Assembly (NCBI RefSeq): GCF_004299445.1
Contig: NZ_SCTC01000008.1
Location: forward strand, 1-64,000
Source of the DNA: Phenylobacterium sp.
GTDB taxonomy: Bacteria > Pseudomonadota > Alphaproteobacteria > Caulobacterales > Caulobacteraceae
DNA length: 64,000 nucleotides
Direction: 5' to 3'
Of the stretch, positions 1-8,336 are shown in pieces. The notes under the pieces are model-generated. The model did not search any database, had not been told where the DNA came from, and worked only from the letters and a program-made list of their open reading frames with translations. The translations under genes were made by a program, and so were the position numbers. The first letter of the stretch is position 1; each line of letters opens with the position of its first letter.

Positions 1-276
1 GAAGAGCCGCTGTGGCCGGACCCTGAGGGGCTCATACCTTTTGGCCAGACGGACTACTCTGACTTCCTGTTCTGGCGACCCCGCGGTCCGCCAGATTCGT
101 GGCCGATTGTTATCTGGGGACGTGGCCTTCAGGAATTCGAGACGATCGATTGCGGCCTGACCGACTTCCTCACAGGCTTAGCGACAGGCGAGATCGAGAC
201 AGAGAATCTCCCAGACGACTTGGCGTCTTGCCCCATCATATTCCAGCCTCTCGTTCGCGGGAAATCCGACGACTGA
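1..276 (+). CDS. SUKH/SMI1-KNR4-like protein, C-terminal fragment (5' end outside window)
   Basis: An open frame runs from the first base of the window to a TGA at 274-276 (91 codons), so the gene starts upstream. The visible part has the pattern of the SMI1/KNR4 (SUKH) fold: LIPFG, then TDYSDFLFW, then WPIVIWG, then an acidic stretch leading to a TDFL helix. Bacterial SUKH proteins are often immunity proteins paired with polymorphic toxins, and some are housekeeping or orphan copies. The gene converges on the SCO gene with 18 bases between the stop codons. The family call rests on pattern recognition of a partial protein; any toxin partner would lie left of the window. Confidence 0.55.
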   Translation, partial: EEPLWPDPEGLIPFGQTDYSDFLFWRPRGPPDSWPIVIWGRGLQEFETIDCGLTDFLTGLATGEIETENLPDDLASCPIIFQPLVRGKSDD

Positions 277-294
277 CAGCCAACTGCGAAGCCT

Positions 295-906
295 TCAGCA
301 GCTCTCGGCGTTCGGGCCCTGCTTCATCGCGGCCTGGATCTTCGCCGCCGTCTGTTCCGGGGTCAGTTCGTACGGCAGGACGCAGGCGAAGCGGCCCTTG
401 GGGTTCATCAGGTAGCTGTAGGCGGCGTGGTTGACCGTGTAGTCGGGGCCTTCGCCGGACTTCTGGTAGTAGACCTTGTAGGCCTTGGCCGCCGCATCGG
501 TCTGGGCCGGCGTGCCTGTCAGTCCCAGCGACCGCTTCGGAAAGGCCGGGTTGGCCATGTAGGCCTTCATCTGCGCCACCGTGTCGCGCTGCGGGTCGAC
601 GCTGATCAGCACCGACTGGAATTCTCCCGCCTTCGGACCCAGCAGGGTCTCGACCTGGCCCAGCTCGAACAGGGTGGTCGGGCAGATATCGGGACAGTGG
701 GTGAACCCGAAGAACACCACGCTCCACTTGCCCTTGAGCACGGACTGGTCAACCGTGCGTCCGTTGGTGTCCACCAGCTGGAACGGTCCGCCCACGGCGG
801 CGGTTTGCGGTTGGGGTCCGAGGACACCCTTGCGGACGGCGAGACCGGTGAGGATGGCGAGGGCTAGCGCCAGGACCGCGATGAGGGCCAGGATCCGCCT
901 GGACAT
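295..906 (-). CDS. senC: SCO1/SenC/PrrC-family copper chaperone / redox protein
   Basis: 203-residue membrane-anchored thioredoxin-fold protein of the SCO family, which delivers copper to the CuA site of cytochrome oxidase and can act as a thiol redox signal. One N-terminal helix (about residues 5-25) should anchor it with the domain in the periplasm. The copper ligands are present: the CPDIC motif (Cys71, Cys75) and a distal His160 in TVNHAAY. It is divergent from regB with 42 bases between starts. A GAGGT sits eight bases before the ATG. In purple bacteria the orthologue (SenC/PrrC) is coupled to the RegB/RegA redox system, and the same neighbourhood is seen here. Confidence 0.93.
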   Translation of the reverse strand: MSRRILALIAVLALALAILTGLAVRKGVLGPQPQTAAVGGPFQLVDTNGRTVDQSVLKGKWSVVFFGFTHCPDICPTTLFELGQVETLLGPKAGEFQSVLISVDPQRDTVAQMKAYMANPAFPKRSLGLTGTPAQTDAAAKAYKVYYQKSGEGPDYTVNHAAYSYLMNPKGRFACVLPYELTPEQTAAKIQAAMKQGPNAESC

Positions 907-948
907 GGGTGTATACCTCGACCTTCACGCCGCCGGTGGGAGCTGAGC

Positions 949-2313
949 ATGGCCGACGCCGTCGCGCCCCACGCCACATTGCCGGCTGGCCTCGATAAGG
1001 CGGGCTCCGACGACACGCAAGACGTCTGGGATTCGGCCGACATCCGCCGGGGACACCTGCGGCTGCGCACGCTGGTGCGGCTGCGCTGGGTGGTCGTCGC
1101 AGGCGAGGTGGCCCTGCTCGCGCTGATGGCCTTCGTGTTGGGGTTCGATGCGCCCTACTTCGCCTGCGCCGTGGTCGTGGCGATCGGCGCGCTCATCAAC
1201 GTGGTGACGGCCATGGCCGCCCAGCCCCAGCGGGTGATGGGCGATCGCGAGGCCGTGCTGCAGCTGTCGCTCGATATCGTCCAGATGTCGGCGCTGCTGG
1301 CCCTGATCGGCGGCACGGCCAATCCGTTCGCCTTGATCCTGATCGCGCCGCCCACGCTGGCGGCGGCCACCCTGCCGCTGCGGCCCGTATGGGTTCTGGG
1401 GGTGATGGCCTCGGTCGCCTCGATGCTGCTGGCGGTGGTCACCCTGCCCTATCCCTCCATGGGCGAGACGACCCTGTCGCTGCAGTTCCGGCTGGTGGCG
1501 GGCCTAGCCAACGTGGCCGGCATCGCGCTGATCGCGAGCTACGTCCGACAATCGGTGGAGGAGGCCGCGCGCATGGCGCTGGCGCTGGATGTGACCCAAA
1601 AGGTGCTGGCGCGCGAGCAGCGCCTGTCGGCCCTGGGCGCCCTGGCCGCCGCGGCGGCGCACGAGCTGGGCACTCCGCTCGCCACAATCTCGATCGTCTC
1701 CAAGGAGATGGCTCGCGAGGCCGTAACCCCCCAGGTCAAGGAGGACGCCGAGCTGTTGATGAGCCAGGCCGAGCGTTGCCGCCAGATCCTGCAGCGTCTC
1801 GCCGCCACCCCCGACAAGGCCACCGACGCGGTGCATGAGCGCCTGTCGCTGCGCCAGCTGGTGCAGGAAGTGATCGAGCCCCACGCCAACGCGTCGAAGG
1901 AGGTGCGCGTCGAGGCCATCGTCACCGGCGCCAAGGACGTGAAGACGCCCGACGTCCGCCGACTGCCCGAAATCACCCACGCCTTCAGCACCTTCGTGGA
2001 GAACGCGGTCGACTTCGCCCGCTCCGAGATCCTGGTGTCGGCCCGCTTCGACGCCGACTCGATCTCGATCGAGGTGCGCGACGACGGCCCCGGGTTCGCG
2101 CCCGAGATCCTGGCGAAGCTGGGCGAGCCTTATGTCACCAGCCGTCCGGGGGCCGAGGGTTCGCGCACCGGCCACATCGGCATGGGGCTGGGCTTCTTTA
2201 TTTCAAAGACGCTTCTGGAACGGACCGGGGCGGTCGTGACCTTTCACAATGCGAAACCTCGCGGCGCCGTTGTAGCGGCGCGCTGGCCTCGCTCACTAGT
2301 TGAAGCCACTTGA
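949..2313 (+). CDS. regB: Redox sensor histidine kinase RegB/PrrB/ActS
   Basis: 454-residue membrane histidine kinase. About six transmembrane segments (roughly residues 45-200) precede a HisKA and HATPase core. The quinone-binding signature of RegB proteins, GGTANPF, lies at 121-127. The phospho-accepting His238 is in AAHELGTPLA. Cys277 in AERCRQIL corresponds to the redox-active cysteine of RegB. The ATP lid motifs are ENAVDFA (351-357), DDGPG (378-382) and GMGLG (411-415). The GGGAG ribosome site six bases upstream supports the start. It is followed by regA and divergent from senC, so the whole redox module is here. It is expected to sense quinone-pool and cysteine redox state and control respiration genes. 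Confidence 0.95.
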   Translation: MADAVAPHATLPAGLDKAGSDDTQDVWDSADIRRGHLRLRTLVRLRWVVVAGEVALLALMAFVLGFDAPYFACAVVVAIGALINVVTAMAAQPQRVMGDREAVLQLSLDIVQMSALLALIGGTANPFALILIAPPTLAAATLPLRPVWVLGVMASVASMLLAVVTLPYPSMGETTLSLQFRLVAGLANVAGIALIASYVRQSVEEAARMALALDVTQKVLAREQRLSALGALAAAAAHELGTPLATISIVSKEMAREAVTPQVKEDAELLMSQAERCRQILQRLAATPDKATDAVHERLSLRQLVQEVIEPHANASKEVRVEAIVTGAKDVKTPDVRRLPEITHAFSTFVENAVDFARSEILVSARFDADSISIEVRDDGPGFAPEILAKLGEPYVTSRPGAEGSRTGHIGMGLGFFISKTLLERTGAVVTFHNAKPRGAVVAARWPRSLVEAT

Positions 2314-2389
2314 CCTAGGCGCAGCAAAAGCTTGCAGATTTGCGTTTAGGTGCGACATTCTGTCCTACGGCCCCGAAGAGGGAACACGC

Positions 2390-2947
2390 ATGACCGACCT
2401 GTCCGCCGAAGTCACCGCGCTCGCCGACAAGAGTCTTCTTGTCCTAGATGACGATGCGCCGCTCAGGACGCGGCTGGGGCGGGCGCTGGAACAGCGTGGC
2501 TTCGAGCCCACGCTCGTCGGCAGCGTCCAGGAGGCCATAGCGGCCGTCAAGGTGCGCGCGCCGGCCTACGCGGTGCTCGACATGCGCCTCGAGGACGGCT
2601 CGGGCCTGAAGGTGGTGGAGGCGGTGCGCGACGCCCGCCCCGACGCCAAGATCATCATGCTGACCGGCTACGGCAACATCGCCACGGCCGTGCAGGCGGT
2701 GAAGGCCGGGGCGGTGGACTACCTCTCCAAGCCCGCCGACGCCGACGACGTGGTCCGCGCCCTGCTGGCCCGGGGCGACGCGGCCCCCGCGCCGCCCGAA
2801 AACCCGATGAGCGCCGACCGCGTGCGGTGGGAGCACATCCAGCGCGTCTACGAGCTCTGCAATCACAACGTCTCGGAAACCGCCCGCCGCCTGAACATGC
2901 ACCGCCGCACCCTCCAGCGGATTTTGGCCAAGCGCGCGCCGAAGTAG
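2390..2947 (+). CDS. regA: Redox response regulator RegA/PrrA/ActR
   Basis: 185-residue two-domain response regulator, cognate to RegB just upstream. The receiver domain (about 15-130) has the acidic pocket DDD at 20-22, phospho-acceptor Asp64 in VLDMRL, Thr92 and Lys114. A proline-rich linker leads to a Fis-type helix-turn-helix at about 147-183 (NHNVSETARRLNMHRRTLQR), the highly conserved RegA output domain. The ATG at 2390 is preferred over an in-frame upstream start because GAGGG precedes it at a normal distance and because it gives the standard family length. The gene converges on mmcB across a short hairpin. Confidence 0.95.
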   Translation: MTDLSAEVTALADKSLLVLDDDAPLRTRLGRALEQRGFEPTLVGSVQEAIAAVKVRAPAYAVLDMRLEDGSGLKVVEAVRDARPDAKIIMLTGYGNIATAVQAVKAGAVDYLSKPADADDVVRALLARGDAAPAPPENPMSADRVRWEHIQRVYELCNHNVSETARRLNMHRRTLQRILAKRAPK

Positions 2948-2958
2948 TTCAGAAATCT

Positions 2959-2981
2959 CCTTCTCCCCTTGCAGGAGAAGG
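2959..2981. terminator. Hairpin between convergent regA and mmcB
   Basis: Perfect eight-base inverted repeat, CCTTCTCC (2959-2966) and GGAGAAGG (2974-2981), with a seven-base loop. It sits in the 51-base gap between two convergent genes. No clear T-run follows, so it may instead be one more member of the pyrimidine/purine palindromes seen between genes elsewhere in this window. Confidence 0.45.
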
Positions 2982-2998
2982 GTCGTGCGCGCCGGTGC

Positions 2999-3448
2999 TC
3001 ATAACTCGCTGACGGCCACCCCCGCGGCGCGCATGGCGCCCAGGCGGGCGAAGGCCAGGGTCAGCGCCTTGCGCCGTGCGCCCGCCAGCGGCTCGACGGG
3101 CGCCTCGCGCAGGATGGCCCCGCCAAAGCCGTCGGCGACGATGAGGCCTGGCGCTTCCGGCAGAATCTCGCGGGGGAATTCGGGCGCGACGGCGAAGGCG
3201 AAGGCGTCGCAGTAGGGGAGGTACTCGGGCCACTTCAGATCGACCCGGAAGTCCTCGATCCCCGATTTCACCTCTACGATGAAGATCTGCCCCTTGGGTC
3301 CCAGCGCCATCAGGTCGGCGCGGCGGCCATTGGGCAGGGTCACCTCGCTGAGCGGCGCATAGCCCAGGGCGGTCAGCAGGCGCGCGGCGCCGCGCGTGAC
3401 GGTGGCGGTGGTCTCGGGCCGCGAGACGGTGACGAGCGTGACGTCCAT
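2999..3448 (-). CDS. mmcB: MmcB family DNA repair protein (PD-(D/E)XK nuclease fold)
   Basis: 149-residue protein of the alphaproteobacterial MmcB family, implicated in mitomycin C/DNA-damage survival. The nuclease core can be read directly: Asp45 in GRRADLMAL and the E-x-K pair Glu59/Lys61 in IVEVKSG. The preceding helix and strand pattern fits the PD-(D/E)XK fold. The length matches the family. It is convergent with regA and 56 bases upstream of the lipocalin stop. The family name is confident; the actual substrate is not deducible from sequence. Confidence 0.85.
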   Translation of the reverse strand: MDVTLVTVSRPETTATVTRGAARLLTALGYAPLSEVTLPNGRRADLMALGPKGQIFIVEVKSGIEDFRVDLKWPEYLPYCDAFAFAVAPEFPREILPEAPGLIVADGFGGAILREAPVEPLAGARRKALTLAFARLGAMRAAGVAVSEL

Positions 3449-3504
3449 TGCGCCACCCTGTTCCGCCTTCGTTCTGAGTTCAAGAGGGGGCCGAACTCCA
3501 GAGG

Positions 3505-4032
3505 TCAGCTGCGCGGCAGCGGAAACTCGAGACGCCCGACGTCAAAGCCCAGCTGACGGATGCGACTGATCGCCTGGCTCTTCACCGCCGCGGGCAGCAC
3601 CGGCCGCTGCGACATCAGCCACAGGTACTTGCCGTTGGCCGTGGCAAGGACCAGCCACCCCTGTTCAGGACGATGCTCGACCACCACGTAGTCCTGGCTG
3701 ACCACGCCGCCGAAGAAGCTCATCTTGATCTTCGCATTGGTGCGCGGATCGGCGACCGTCGCCTTGGCCTTCCATACCTTCAGCTGGCCCGAGGGGCCTT
3801 CCTTCTTGCACGTCTGGACGACGGCGAAGCCCGAGGCCTGGGCGGTCCAGTCGGAGGCGCCGGCGGTGCAGCCGTTCTGAAGCTGGTTCGGCACCCGGGC
3901 CACCTCGTACCAGCGCCCCATCATCTTGGAGAGCTCGATGCGGCCGGTGGGCTCGACGGTCATGGCGCCGGCGGCGACCGGTGCGAACGTCAGGGCGGCG
4001 GCGAAGGCCGCGATGGCGAGGCGAAGCGTCAT
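3505..4032 (-). CDS. Secreted bacterial lipocalin (Blc-like)
   Basis: 175 residues from the chosen ATG, which opens a clear signal peptide (MTLRLAIAAFAAALTF, cleavage near AGA-MTV). A longer in-frame reading upstream is Arg-rich non-coding sequence and is rejected. The mature protein carries the lipocalin fingerprint GRWYEVARVPN near its N terminus, and the later strands include MSFFGG and LVLATANGKYLWLMSQ. No lipobox cysteine is seen, so it should be soluble periplasmic, unlike E. coli Blc. Lipocalins of this type bind lysophospholipids or other hydrophobic ligands. Divergent from the FieF-like exporter with a 149-base gap. Confidence 0.85.
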   Translation of the reverse strand: MTLRLAIAAFAAALTFAPVAAGAMTVEPTGRIELSKMMGRWYEVARVPNQLQNGCTAGASDWTAQASGFAVVQTCKKEGPSGQLKVWKAKATVADPRTNAKIKMSFFGGVVSQDYVVVEHRPEQGWLVLATANGKYLWLMSQRPVLPAAVKSQAISRIRQLGFDVGRLEFPLPRS

Positions 4033-4181
4033 GCTGCGGTGCAATATACCAAGGAAGGCCGCAAGAAAACGTCCAATGGCGCGCGCCAAAGGGCCGCACT
4101 GTCGTCCCCCCGCGAGGCTCCGCCGACAGCGCCCCCCAAGCAGGACGTGCAGCGCACCGCGCCAGCCGCTACCTAGGGGCC

Positions 4182-5117
4182 ATGAGTGCGCCTCGCCTGA
4201 CATCCGCCGAGACCGCCGCCCTCACCCGGCGGGTCACGCTGCTGTCGGTGGGGACGGCGGCGGTGCTGGTGGTCATCAAGCTGGCGGCCTGGCTGGCTTC
4301 GGGCTCGACGGCGCTCCTGGCCTCGATGGCCGACTCGGGCCTCGACCTCGTCGCCTCCATCGCCACCGCCTTCGCCGTCCGCTACGCCGTGGCCCCGCCC
4401 GACGCCGAGCACCGCTTCGGCCACGGCAAGGCCGAGGCGTTCGCCAGCCTGATGCAGGCCGGCCTCGTGTTCGCCTCGGCGGCGCTCATCGCCCGCGAGG
4501 CGGCGACCGATCTCCTCGACCCCCACCCCCTGCGCCAGGAGGGCTGGGCGATCGCCGTGATGGCGGCCTCCACCGTGATGACTTTGGCCCTGGTCGCCGC
4601 CCAGACCCGGGTGCTGAGGCAAACCGCTTCGGTGGCCGTCTCGGGCGACCGGGCCCACTACGCCACCGACCTGGCGTCCAACGTCATCGCGCTGGCGGGC
4701 ATCGCCGCCTCGGCCCTGCTGGGGCTCAACGGACTGGACGCCGCGGCGGCCCTGGTGATCGCCGCGCTGCTGCTCTGGGGCGCCATCGGCGTCTTCCGCG
4801 AGGCCGCCAGCCAGCTGATGGACCGGGAGCTGCCCGAGGACGATCGCGCGCAGATCGTCCGCCTCGCCACCGAAGACCCCCGCATGACCGACGTCCATCA
4901 GCTGCGCACGCGCGCCTCAGGCCCCTACGTCCACATCCAGATGCACGCCGACCTCGACCCGCAGCTGACCCTGGAGGCCGCGCATGCGGTGATCGTAGCC
5001 GCCGAGAAGCGAATCCTGACCGCCTTCCCCGCCGCCGACATCATCATCCACGCCGACCCGCGCGGGCGGGCCGAGCCGCATGGCGGCGCATTCGCCGAGG
5101 CCGGCGAGACAAAGTAA
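4182..5117 (+). CDS. fieF: Cation diffusion facilitator, FieF/YiiP type metal exporter
   Basis: 311-residue inner-membrane antiporter expected to export Zn/Fe/Cd against protons. It has six transmembrane segments (about residues 15-215) and a cytoplasmic C-terminal domain rich in His/Asp. The transport-site residues line up with FieF: Asp51 and Asp55 in MADSGLDL, and His159 and Asp163 in HYATDL. HRFGHGK marks the loop after the second helix. The ATG at 4182 (MSAPRLT) is chosen; the longer frame upstream reads into the lipocalin promoter. A possible stem ACGCC/GGCGT lies immediately after the stop (about 5113-5127). Confidence 0.92.
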   Translation: MSAPRLTSAETAALTRRVTLLSVGTAAVLVVIKLAAWLASGSTALLASMADSGLDLVASIATAFAVRYAVAPPDAEHRFGHGKAEAFASLMQAGLVFASAALIAREAATDLLDPHPLRQEGWAIAVMAASTVMTLALVAAQTRVLRQTASVAVSGDRAHYATDLASNVIALAGIAASALLGLNGLDAAAALVIAALLLWGAIGVFREAASQLMDRELPEDDRAQIVRLATEDPRMTDVHQLRTRASGPYVHIQMHADLDPQLTLEAAHAVIVAAEKRILTAFPAADIIIHADPRGRAEPHGGAFAEAGETK

Positions 5118-5186
5118 ACGCCCTCTTAAGGCGTGCGGCGTCTGTTGGGACTTCGCTGATTCGCGTATGAGCGCGCCCTTACCCCA

Positions 5187-5876
5187 ATGACCGTCGAACG
5201 CACCCTTCATCACTTCCCGCTCGACCCGGCCTCGCGCCAGGTCCGCTTGGTGCTGGGCGAGAAGCGACTGCCGTTCGTCGACCACTCGGTCCGCTACTGG
5301 GAGCGTCCGCGCGAGCTGACCAAGATGAACCCATCGGGCATGGTGCCGATCCTGGTCGAGACCGACGGCGACGCGCCGCCGCTGGTGCTGTGCGAGACCC
5401 GCGCCATTGTCGACCACCTGGAAGAGACCTGCCGCGAGCCCAGCCTGTTCGGTCCCGATCCCGCCGAGCGGGCCGAGGCGCGCCGGCTGATCACCTGGTT
5501 CGAGCGCAAGTTCGAGTTCGAAGCGTCCAGCTATATCCTGCACGAAAAGATCGAGAAGCGGCTGCTGGGCCTGGGCGCGCCCGAGCTCGCCAACCTGCGC
5601 CAGGGCAAGGACGCGCTGAAGAGCCACCTCTTCATGCTGGACGACCTTCTGCAGGCCCGCGAATGGCTGGCCGGCAAGCGGCTGTCACTGGCCGACTTCA
5701 CGGCGGCCTCGTACCTGTCGGTCATCGACTACTTCGGCGACGTGCCCTGGCGGGAAGCCCCGGCGGTGAAGACCTGGTACATGAAGATGAAGTCCCGGCC
5801 GTGCTTCCGGCCGCTGCTGGCGGATCGCTGGCCGGGGCTGGCGCCCGCCGGCCACTATGACGACCTCGATTTCTGA
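5187..5876 (+). CDS. Glutathione S-transferase family protein
   Basis: 229-residue soluble GST. The N-terminal thioredoxin-like domain (about 1-80) begins [15 protein letters not shown] and contains the cis-proline region MVPIL and the glutathione-contacting [11 protein letters not shown]. The all-helical domain follows to the C terminus, with [19 protein letters not shown] as the typical N-capping motif. Its last 20 bases overlap queG, so the two are probably one transcript. The substrate is unknown; the organisation with queG is common in Caulobacter relatives. Confidence 0.88.
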   Translation: MTVERTLHHFPLDPASRQVRLVLGEKRLPFVDHSVRYWERPRELTKMNPSGMVPILVETDGDAPPLVLCETRAIVDHLEETCREPSLFGPDPAERAEARRLITWFERKFEFEASSYILHEKIEKRLLGLGAPELANLRQGKDALKSHLFMLDDLLQAREWLAGKRLSLADFTAASYLSVIDYFGDVPWREAPAVKTWYMKMKSRPCFRPLLADRWPGLAPAGHYDDLDF

Positions 5877-7008
5877 GCGCGAAGGGCTGATCCGGGCCGA
5901 GGCTCAGATCAGAAGCCAAGCAGAGAGGCTCGGCTTCGACCTCTGCCGCTTCACCGACATCGACGAGGCCTGGCCCGCCGCGGCGCGCCTGCTGGAGTTC
6001 GTGGACGCCGGTCGCCACGGCGAGATGGGCTGGATGGCCGACACCGTCGAGCGGCGCAAACACCCCCGCGCCATGTGGGATGGCGCCCGGTCGGCCATCG
6101 TGCTGGGCGTGAACTACGGGCCCGACCACGACCCGCTGGCGATCCTTGGCGACCGCTCGAAGGGCGCGATCAGCGTCTACGCTCAGGGCGATGACTATCA
6201 CGAGGTGATCAAGAGCCGGCTGAAGGCGCTGGCCCGCTGGATGGTGGCCGCCCTGGGCGGCGAGCTGAAGGTGTTCGTCGACACTGCGCCCCTGCTGGAA
6301 AAGCCGCTGGCCGAGCGGGCGGGCCTGGGATGGCAGGGCAAGCACACCAACCTCGTCAGCCGCGAGTTCGGCTCGTGGCTGTTCCTGGGCTCGATCCTGA
6401 CGACCCTGGAGCTCGCGCCCGACGCCGCCGAGCCGATGAACTGCGGGACCTGCCACGCCTGCCTGGACGTCTGCCCGACGAACGCCTTCCCGGCCCCGTT
6501 CCAGCTGGATGCCCGGCGCTGTATCTCGTACCTGACCATCGAGCTGAAGGGGCCGATCCCGCGGGAGTTCCGCGAGGCCCTGGGCAACCGCATCTACGGC
6601 TGCGACGACTGCCTGGCCGTCTGTCCCTGGAACAAGTTCGCCCAGGCCGGTCGGGAGCAGAAGCTGGCGGCGCGCGAGTCTCTGACCGCGCCGTCTCTCG
6701 CCGACCTGGCGCGGCTGGACGATGCGGCCTTCCGCGCGCTCTTCGCCAAGAATCCCGTGAAGCGGATCGGCCGGGACCGCTTCGTCCGCAACGTCCTCTA
6801 CGCCATCGGCAATTCCGGTGAGGCCGCCCTGGCCGACGACGCGCGGCGATTGCTGGCCGATCCCTCGCCGTTGGTGAGAGGCGCAGCGGTCTGGGCCGTG
6901 TCGCGGCTGGTGTCGGCTGAAGCCTTCGCGACACTTCGCCAAGAAAATTGTCGGAACGAAGCCGATCCGGCCGTCCTGGGGGAATGGGCGATCGCGGCGG
7001 ACATCTAG
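5857..7008 (+). CDS. queG: Epoxyqueuosine reductase QueG
   Basis: 383-residue cobalamin-dependent enzyme that reduces epoxyqueuosine to queuosine in tRNA anticodons, the last step of queuosine synthesis. The catalytic Asp142 is in [10 protein letters not shown]. Two 4Fe-4S cluster motifs are visible: C196-x2-C199-x2-C202-x3-C206 ([11 protein letters not shown]) and C249-x2-C252-x3-C256 (CDDCLAVC), with an extra ligand near Cys222. The C terminus is a HEAT-like helical region. The start overlaps the end of the GST gene, suggesting translational coupling. Confidence 0.95.
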   Translation: MTTSISEREGLIRAEAQIRSQAERLGFDLCRFTDIDEAWPAAARLLEFVDAGRHGEMGWMADTVERRKHPRAMWDGARSAIVLGVNYGPDHDPLAILGDRSKGAISVYAQGDDYHEVIKSRLKALARWMVAALGGELKVFVDTAPLLEKPLAERAGLGWQGKHTNLVSREFGSWLFLGSILTTLELAPDAAEPMNCGTCHACLDVCPTNAFPAPFQLDARRCISYLTIELKGPIPREFREALGNRIYGCDDCLAVCPWNKFAQAGREQKLAARESLTAPSLADLARLDDAAFRALFAKNPVKRIGRDRFVRNVLYAIGNSGEAALADDARRLLADPSPLVRGAAVWAVSRLVSAEAFATLRQENCRNEADPAVLGEWAIAADI

Positions 7009-7047
7009 GCTCGCTGTCGCCGGCAGACACATATGGGAGTCGACGCC

Positions 7048-7755
7048 ATGGACAACGAGGCAGGCCTCATCGACGCCGCCACGCTCGCGGCCGCCAACAC
7101 CGCCCGCTATCCGAATGAAAGCGCGGCCTACCGCGCCGCGCGAAACGCTCTGCTCGCCGAGGAGATCGAGCTACGCCGCCATCTGGAGCGGGTGGCGGCT
7201 CAGCGGCGCGCTCTGCCGCCCGGCGGCGAAGTGACGGCCGGCTACCGGTTCATGGGCGAAAACGGGCCGGCCAGCCTCGCCGACATGTTCGGCGATAAGG
7301 ACACCCTGGTTCTCTACAGCTGGATGTTCGGTCCCGAGCGGGAGCGCTCGTGCCCGATGTGCGCCAATGTCCTGAACGCCTGGGACGCGGTGGGGGCCGA
7401 TATCCGCCAGCAGGTCGCGCTGGCCGTAGTCGCCCGGTCGCCCATCGCGCGCCTCGTGGCCTTCAAGGTCGAGCAGGGCTGGAAGAACCTGCCGCTGTAC
7501 GCCGATCTCGATGACGCCTTCAGCCGTGACTTCCGCGCGACCGACGCCGAGGGGAAAAGTGACTACCCGGGCGTCAATGTCTTCACGCGCCGCGACGGCG
7601 TTATCCGTCACTTCTACTCGGGCGAGATGAGCGGCGAGATGGCCGATCCTGGTCAGGACCCGCGCGGCGCGCCCGACCTGTCGCCGCTGTGGAACGTGCT
7701 GGACATGACGCCCAACGGCCGCCAGCCGGACTGGTACCCCAAGCTCAGCTACTAG
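7048..7755 (+). CDS. DUF899 family thioredoxin-like protein
   Basis: 235 residues from the ATG at 7048, chosen because GGAG lies eight bases upstream; an ATG at 7033 is in frame and would add five residues. The protein has the DUF899 pattern: an N-terminal helix with paired Glu/Arg residues, a thioredoxin-like core starting LADMFGDKDTLVLYSWMFG, a SCPMC motif that could be a dithiol, and the late motif GVNVFTRRDG. The family is related to AhpC/TSA-like thioredoxin folds; its substrates are not established. Its last four bases overlap the 3' end of convergent rfbC. Confidence 0.8.
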   Translation: MDNEAGLIDAATLAAANTARYPNESAAYRAARNALLAEEIELRRHLERVAAQRRALPPGGEVTAGYRFMGENGPASLADMFGDKDTLVLYSWMFGPERERSCPMCANVLNAWDAVGADIRQQVALAVVARSPIARLVAFKVEQGWKNLPLYADLDDAFSRDFRATDAEGKSDYPGVNVFTRRDGVIRHFYSGEMSGEMADPGQDPRGAPDLSPLWNVLDMTPNGRQPDWYPKLSY

Positions 7756-8306
7756 AAGCCGACGTCGCCCAGGTCCTTCACCCGCGGCAGCACCTGGTCC
7801 TTGGCCGACAGCAGGGGCTCGCCGTCGACCGGCCACGGGATCGCCAGATCGGGATCGTTCCAGATGACGCCGCCTTCGCTCTGCGGGGCATAAGGCGCGT
7901 CGACCTTGTAGAAGATCTCGCAGTCCGGGGTGATCGTGCAGTAGGCATGGGCGAAGCCTTTCGGCACCCAAAGCTGCTCGCCGCCCTCGGCGGTCAGTTC
8001 GGCGCTGACCCACTGGCCGTAGGTGGCCGAGCCGGAGCGCAGGTCGACCGCCACGTCGAAGATCGAGCCACGCAGCGCCCGGATCAGTTTGCCCTGGGCG
8101 AAAGCGCCCTTCTGGAAGTGCAGACCCCGCAGCGTGCCCTTGGCGGCGCTGAAGGCCTGGTTGTCCTGCACGAAGGTGGTCTCGGCCGACGTGCCGGCCA
8201 GGGCCTTCTCGCTCCAGGTCTCGGCGAACCAGCCCCGCGCATCGCCATGGCGCTTGGGCGTGATAAGCAGCACGTCAGGGATGGCGAGCGGCGTGATCGT
8301 CGTCAT
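7752..8306 (-). CDS. rfbC: dTDP-4-dehydrorhamnose 3,5-epimerase
   Basis: 184-residue RmlC-type cupin that epimerises dTDP-4-keto-6-deoxyglucose on the way to dTDP-rhamnose. The active-site pattern is present: RGLHFQ with the catalytic His, then VFDVAVDLR, then WVPKGFAHAY and the late TDYY-region equivalent FYKVDAPY. The ATG at 8306 is taken; a GTG two codons upstream is an alternative. The rest of the rhamnose genes (rfbA, B, D) are not in the window, but a divergent glycosyltransferase starts 30 bases away, pointing to a surface polysaccharide role. Confidence 0.93.
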   Translation of the reverse strand: MTTITPLAIPDVLLITPKRHGDARGWFAETWSEKALAGTSAETTFVQDNQAFSAAKGTLRGLHFQKGAFAQGKLIRALRGSIFDVAVDLRSGSATYGQWVSAELTAEGGEQLWVPKGFAHAYCTITPDCEIFYKVDAPYAPQSEGGVIWNDPDLAIPWPVDGEPLLSAKDQVLPRVKDLGDVGF

Positions 8307-8336
8307 GGTCACCAGCTATGGGAGTGATGCTGTCGC

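Noticed and set aside
99..434. 111-codon Arg-rich plus-strand frame at the left edge
   Set aside because: It overlaps both the SUKH-like fragment and senC in other frames, and has composition typical of out-of-frame high-GC DNA.
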